DNA of 64,000 nucleotides from Trichostrongylus colubriformis (lineage: Eukaryota > Nematoda > Chromadorea > Rhabditida > Trichostrongylidae), in assembly GCA_963978905.1 (NCBI GenBank), contig OZ022260.1:19022334-19086333 (forward strand), given 5' to 3'. A program made the position numbers and the translations under genes. Below are positions 58,879 to 64,000 of this stretch, piece by piece. A model generated the notes under the pieces. The model saw only the letters and a list, made by a program, of their open reading frames with translations. It was not told where the DNA came from and made no database searches. Numbering within the stretch: position 1 is the stretch's first letter; each line of letters begins with the position of its first letter.

Positions 58879-59811
58879 TCACGAAGTACTCTTATATACT
58901 AAGTCGCCACACCCTGGTTTCCCAGGCACACCCTGGTTTCCCAGGGCTTTGATAACCGCTTCTGTCTCAACGGAGTCGAAAGCTTTCTTCAAATCGATGA
59001 ATGTGAGACATAACGGCATCTTGTACTCTCGCGATACTTTGATGAGTCTAGTGACCGTGTGGATGTGATCGATTGTACTGAATCCTCTCCGAAACCCTGC
59101 TTGCTCGCATGGCGCTCCTTCGTCTAAAGTTCTACCGATCCTATTTAAGATGACACGAGTGAAGAGCTTGCAGACTACAGACAGCAGGCAGATTGAACGA
59201 TAATTGCCGATGTCGTGTGGATCTCCCTTCTTATACAGCAACACAGTCCTGCTAGTTTTCCACGATGTGGGTACTTTGCATTCCGACAGGTAGCGTGTGA
59301 AGAGTCGGGCCAGTGTTTTGACGATAACTGGCGGAAGATTCTTCAGATGTTCCGGTCTGATCCTGTCGGGGCCGGGTGCTGTACCATTCTTCACCGACGA
59401 AATTGCGTGTCGGACTTCGCAAGGGAGAACTGATGGTACGACATATCCATCCTGCTTCAGATTGCTCCTAGGCAGTTGGACATGGCTATCGAAGAGATCC
59501 GAGTAGAAGTCGTAGATGACCTTCTCCATTGCCCTTCGGGAAGCAGTAACTGTGCCGTTCGGACGCCGCAGACCGGTCATTTTGATCTTATAACTGGCGA
59601 AGCTTCGGCAGGCATTGCGAATGCTCCTCCCAGCCTCTGCTGCTTCAGCCAGCACTGCTGCTCTTCTCTCCTTGAGATCTTCTTTTATCGCCTCTCTGCA
59701 TCGCTTCGCAAGTTCGGACGTCAATTGGTAATCGCCTGCGGCTCGTGCGGCTCCACGTTGGCGTATCAGCTCGAGAGTTTCCGAAGAGAGACGCCTCTTT
59801 GTGACTTTCAA
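58879..59811 (-). pseudogene. RTE reverse transcriptase, first part
   Basis: The 310-codon frame on the - strand carries a linker (KEDLKERRAAVLAEAAEAGR), then the RT start: NGTAPGPDRIRPEHLKNLPP, SWKTSRTVLLYKKGDPHDIG, NYRSICLLSVVCKLFTRVIL, QAGFRRGFSTIDHIHTV and LTFIDLKKAFDSVE. These are the fingers/palm motifs of LINE RT, with the first catalytic Asp in FIDLKKAFD. It terminates out of frame right after GNQGVPGKPG because of an exact 19-bp duplication at 58908-58945. Confidence 0.92.
58908..58945. repeat. Exact 19-bp tandem duplication in the RT frame
   Basis: CACACCCTGGTTTCCCAGG occurs at 58908-58926 and again at 58927-58945. Nineteen bases shift the frame by one, which explains why the two RT halves are in different frames. 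Confidence 0.95.
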
Positions 59812-59999
59812 ACTCTCTGCCCTCCTGGCACAATCGTGAAGATGCTCAACGAACCTGTTATACTCGTCGTCGATGTTTTCGATAACGGAATCCTCCCATA
59901 CACCAGCGAGAGAAACGAACTGTTCCCAGTTGATGACTGTCTTGGGTCTTCGCTCCTTGAATTTCGCGACTCTCTCTCCACGTATCGAAAAGAGGAATT

Positions 60000-60714
60000 T
60001 TGCGCGGATGAGTCGATGGTCTGATCCCGTGTAGAACTTCGGAAACAGCGACGTCGGTCAGGCAAAACCTTCGATTGAAGATGATGTGATCGATTTCATT
60101 ATGGAATTGTCCACCGGGTGACTCCCAAGTCCACCGTAGATGAGAGGGCTTCTAGAACTGTGAGTTGCCATGGATGGAGTTGATCGACATAATAAACTCA
60201 GACAGCCTTTCACCCTGCTCATTCCATTCCGTTCCGTGAGTCCCGATGTGAAGCTCATTGTCCGTTCTTCTAGGGCCGATCTTGGCGTTGAAGTCGCCGA
60301 CGATGACCTTGAAGAAGGTGTGGTCTTCCTTGTAGAACTTCTCCAATTCCACATAGAAAGCTTCGAGCTCGTCCTCGTCGTAGCTTGATGTTGGTGCGTA
60401 GGCGATGGTCAAAGCCGGGATTGAACCGCATCTTTTCAATCGCAAACGTCCGATTCGGGTTGTCAGATTTTCGTACGAATCGATGTTCATGGCCAAGTGC
60501 GTGTTGACGAGAACGCCCACACCGCCAACGCCTCTCCTGTCGCATGTCCAAGGAACAGTTCTTCACCAGTCTCGTACACGACGTGTAGCGGGCGGTGCCT
60601 TCTCGTCTCGGTCAGTCCGATGACGTCGTACTTGATCTTCCTGGCTTGCATCATCAGATCTTCGATACTCGCTTCCGATGCAAGAGTTCGTGCGTTGTAA
60701 GTACAGATCGCCAT
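60000..60714 (-). pseudogene. RTE apurinic-like endonuclease domain, frameshifted
   Basis: It starts MAICTYNARTLASEASIEDL (from 60714 on the - strand), followed by KYDVIGLTETRRHRPLHVVY. A one-base loss near 60550 shifts the frame, after which GVGVLVNTHLAMNIDSYENL, IAYAPTSSYDEDELEAFY and FFKVIVGDFNAKIGPRRTDN continue. The Glu in LTETRR and Asp/Asn in GDFNA are active-site residues of EEP-type endonucleases. A further frame change near 60150 disrupts the QF...W linker; a GSDHRLIRAKF block (SDH motif) is found at about 60030. The product would nick the target to prime reverse transcription. Confidence 0.88.
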
Positions 60715-61329
60715 CTTAGTCCTTCTCGATTTAGGCAGCCTGTCGTAGCCCTGAGATTTTAGCAGCCTCTCCCGAGCGGTCCTACCCAACGCTGCCGTAT
60801 TGGGGGCTCCCTCAGGTTCAGGGGAATGAGGCCCATTTTTATTGCTGTTTTCAGCAAGATAGAGACCCACGAGTAGCTTGCCGGGCTCTGTCGTGGGGGC
60901 TGGGTATACTCCGGGTAGTTAGCCAGGCTATCCCGAAGTGGACATGGGGTTTATTTGTTGGAGGCGACCCCGGACCGCCTCCCATGTACCTCCCAGTCGT
61001 TAGAATGCAAGCTTTTGGCTGGACCGAATGCAGGATACCAACTGCCCCATACAGAACGCCCCCACACGTATGCAAGAAACGTTTGCATGGATACAGAGGG
61101 TATGAATCAGCCCAGCGCAGCAGAAACAGGGAGTCCATCCCCCGGATCCACCTGCGTCTCAGGGGAGGTACATGGTGGCTTTTGGTCCGCGATTAGCCCC
61201 CTATCCGCCACCTGGGGTCGCGCCACGTAGCCTTGCCACCTAACGGCTCGAGATCCTTCAGCGAGAGAAGTCCCTCGGTGAAGGAGATCCGTGGTGAAGG
61301 TGGATTTGTCTTCCAAATACATTTTCGAG

Positions 61330-62570
61330 ATACATGCTCAATCATCTTATGGCTAGCTGCTATGTTCCGGGAGAGAAGCCCAGATATGGGATTTTCGTGG
61401 TGCTAGGGGTACGGGGGTTATTTCAGGTTTGAGAGCCATTCCAAAAAAAATCTCTAGATTCCTGGGCTCAGATAAATAACATTTGAGTCATTCGGTGTCT
61501 TCAGATGTTTTTCATGCTCCGGACTCCCACGTGAGATCATTGTCATTAACAAGAAAGGAATTTCGGGGCCACTTCCTACAGCACCTCTTTCATGGAACAG
61601 ATTTGTTTCGAAATCGACCATTCTTCGTCTGGGACCACAGCGTGTACAGTGGCGAGGAAGAGCAGAAACATTACCAATGAAATAATGAAGTAGTTTCCGA
61701 GGCCTACAGCACACCATAAGGCGGCACGACTTTAATTCATAAAGTTGTTGGTGAGCACGGATTGGGCGAAACTGAATTTGCATAGCAGTCGCACCCTGCA
61801 TGCGAGTAATTCCATCTGAATTGTATTTTTGAGTCTGAAAATATTCTATTTGTATGGTACTGACGGGTAGAGGTAGTACTAGCTTGGTCTGAGAAGTGCA
61901 CCGATCTACCGGTGCCTTGGCATTTCTTGTGGGAGAAGGGTGATGGCCTAATTGTAAGTTGTTTTCGGCAATGAGGTTGCATTGAACCTTGCCTTCGGAA
62001 CCTACAGAATGGACTCCAGAGACTGCTAGAAGATCTTACGAAGAATCCAGTTGCCTTTTGGAGACGACCGGCTCTTTATAAGTGCGTCTCAAGGTACGGC
62101 AATGCTGTTGTTCGCGTAAATCATTCAACGGAATTGCGGTTGAAGTTCCGAAATACGCACATCCAGCCACAGATAACATATGGTCTTGGCCTCAGCTCTA
62201 CCAGGGACATCTAGAAGACATCGCCTCAAATATTCACCCCAATAATCGCCAATTCTGGGAAGCAAAGCTGCTGAAACAGGCAATTGTTGAAGACGGGAAC
62301 AACATCTGTGTTGAGGCTCTTCGAACTTCGTTTCTACTTCACCGAATCTCCTAGTTGATGTCGTTCTCAACTAGGAGGGAGCCATAGATTATGAACTCCT
62401 TCGCATCGCTGTTAACTCTAGCAAATCTTCTCTTTCTTCGGGTTCATAAAAATATCGGACTGCAAGGTAATGTCATCAAAACTAGTGTAGGAGGGTTTTC
62501 TGTGGTGAGGAGTCTATAAAAAATACTCAAAAAATTTTCGGTTGGCTGTCTCTTCTGAAAACCGAAAATT
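61330..62570. other. Remainder of the Tc1-bounded span
   Basis: No transposase motif (DDE) was recognised in any frame. An open frame at 62082-62354 (+) has no motif. A short inverted pair, TTTTCGGTTGGCTG / CGAAAATTTGGGGG, precedes the right terminus. Confidence 0.35.
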
Positions 62571-62604
62571 TGGGGGTGACCTTATAATTATGAAACGCAC
62601 TGTA

Positions 62605-63599
62605 GTATACCTGCAATTTAATTGCCAATCAAATATAGGAATTCAAGAGCTGACTGAGGTGACCTGCACTAGACTCTCCTCTCCGTGGTGAAGAAAACTT
62701 CTTAAAACTGCTATCAGTCACCAGAGCCACATCTTTCTAATGGATGATCTGGATGACTATTGACTAACTGGGGTTGCGACTGTATTCGTCTATGAAGTAG
62801 CTGCGTATGAAGGGAGTAGGGCGAAACTTTACGAGCTGCAAACTCTGGGCAGCCTCTAAAAAGGCCTCGCAGCGATGCGGAAGGTGTCGTTACCACCTGA
62901 CAGGAGAGCCATTCGCATTTTTACTTTGCCTTTTCAGTGATTTTTATCCCAATCAGAGAAGCAAAAACATGCCCTAGGTAAAGCTGCGCAATCTAGGAGG
63001 GAATCGGAAAGACAGTTACAATGAGTGACGTTCGTAGTATGACAAGCTCGAATGTGTGAAAAAGGCAGAGCCGTTGTTAGGGAAGCACGAGAAATGCTAT
63101 TTTTCATCAAAAGTGGGTATGGATGACAGAGGTATCTCTGGTTGGTCAGCTTTTCAACTCAACTAATCATGCAATTTAGCGTGATCTGTCATTTAACGGA
63201 TGACTTGAATCCTTCTTCTTCCGCGATTTCATTTACTTATACGCGCCTCTGGGAGCTCACACATGTTCTGGCTTACTCTAGCAGGCAAAGCATAAACACT
63301 AATTGATTGGAGAAACGATAACCTACCAACTAAGTGTCAGTGTAGTTACCATGATTTTGACAGTGTTAGGGATAATGTGGGTAATAAGAAATCCCAAAAG
63401 GAGTCATTTAGTGAAACACCACGGGTCTGAAAGGCCTATGCACGGCGGAATCCCCGCGGAATTCGCCCCCTTGAGCTGTGGCGGAGGTGGCCTCATCAGT
63501 GCAAGCCGCCTTTGTTCAGGGCAGCCCGCCTCCAGGCGACGTGATTAGTGGTTGGTCACGGAGATCGGCAGAATTGAAAGTATCGCAGCGCGCTTTCTC
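62605..63599. other. No recognisable gene
   Basis: No supported open frame or repeat. A GC-rich block lies at about 63425-63545. Confidence 0.35.
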
Positions 63600-63920
63600 A
63601 CTTTTAGTTTGAAGCTCACCACATGAAAATAGATGCTGTCGCATTTCCGAAGATCCCCTCATGTTTGCCTCTTGGTAATGCCAATGGGAAACCTATGCGG
63701 GCTACCCGCCTCTTGGCGGAAAGGTCGTCCGCGCCTAGAACCAACGGTGGGAAGGGGTCCTACCTCTCGGGTTTTTGGTCATTTCCATCCGTTTTTTCTC
63801 CACTGTCCTGTTACTAATCATCTCGGCTTTCATACTCACTACTTCTTTTACTTTTCGTCCGAATTTCCCCTAAAGCTGCCTTTAAAGCAACTTTTGAAGG
63901 TTGCACCAGAGCCTTTCCAA
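63600..63920 (+). repeat. Dispersed repeat, family B second half, right edge
   Basis: TTCCATCCGTTTTTTCTCCA, CTGTCCTGTTACTAATCA and related text align loosely with 21236-21310 and 1620-1660. A direct near-repeat of the GCACCAGAGC block is at 63901-63940. It is non-coding. Confidence 0.4.
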
Positions 63921-64000
63921 AATTAGGAAGCACCAGAGCTTTTTTGAATTTGGAGCGAAGGGATTTTGCCCCTTTCAACAGCACTGGATCCATCCCGATC

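Larger units (their letters stand above)
57811..61320 (-). mobile_element. RTE-type LINE, defective
   Basis: It reads on the - strand. The 3' end lies at a run of T/A next to the internal Tc1 terminus (TTTTTTTCTTTTTTA as read on the - strand). Endonuclease and reverse transcriptase are in the expected order. The 5' limit is set only approximately, by the end of LINE-like open sequence. The copy is long but carries at least four frame disruptions. Confidence 0.8.
57608..62602. mobile_element. Tc1-type terminal repeats enclosing a nested LINE
   Basis: The left end CAGTGCGTTTCATAATTATA (57608) and the right end are exact complements over 30 bp (through AGGTCACCCC). Each is flanked by TA (57606-57607 and 62603-62604). 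A second, shortened copy of the left terminus (GTTTCATAATTATAAGGTCA) lies at 57784-57810, directly beside the LINE. No Tc1 transposase was found. The span of 4,995 bp is far above the usual 1.6 kb because of the RTE insertion. Non-LINE internal DNA at 61330-62570 has no recognised coding sequence. Confidence 0.75.

Overview
The window looks like repeat-rich intergenic and transposon-dense DNA from a nematode, most likely a strongylid such as a hookworm. This is inferred, not searched. The grounds are short GT-AG introns of roughly 65-185 bp, mariner/Tc1-type elements with TA target duplications, RTE-type LINE sequence, a Helitron, many foldback MITEs, and the absence of any bacterial-style gene packing. 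No conserved housekeeping gene, tRNA or rRNA was recognised. Nearly all recognisable coding sequence belongs to mobile elements.

Layout. 0-9 kb: the arm of a foldback element at the left edge, a 436-bp palindromic MITE (770-1205), two MITEs with 9-bp target duplications (about 4547 and 5544, the second inserted into an older palindrome), a 218-bp TIR MITE (8415-8632) and scattered low-copy repeats. 9.0-10.9 kb: a decayed LINE reverse transcriptase on the + strand. 11-26 kb: mostly unannotatable DNA with a palindrome (15467-15696), a TA-flanked TIR element (18810-19582), three copies of a roughly 250-300 bp dispersed repeat, and one possible 53-aa secreted peptide (20877-21038). 26.8-29.9 kb: two mariner derivatives, one a head-to-head palindrome of two transposase C-termini and one internally deleted. 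30-34 kb: a TIR-bounded element carrying a fragment that resembles a neighbouring five-exon candidate host gene (32356-33713), whose exons all join in phase 0. 34.2-40.2 kb: two 1.38-kb palindromic elements built from repeating mini-hairpins, a 331-bp TCTG microsatellite, a 146-bp minisatellite and a degenerate repeat field.

41.4-52.1 kb is the most interesting part. It holds a Helitron Rep/helicase gene whose upstream exons can be joined by splicing in one frame. These include six tandem copies of a 138-nt (first copy 129-nt), Arg/Gly-rich exon, each amplified together with its intron. The Rep part has a 69-bp coding repeat and a 132-bp duplication that copies the HUH motif. The helicase part is nearly intact but carries one stop and one frameshift. 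The terminal exon/intron region is itself amplified in tandem downstream.

52.4-64 kb: a 1,036-bp foldback element, palindrome fragments, and a Tc1-type TIR pair about 5 kb apart that encloses an RTE LINE on the - strand. That LINE is disabled by frameshifts, one of them explained by an exact 19-bp tandem duplication. The elements do not form a pathway. The window is a record of nested insertion, foldback formation and local tandem amplification.
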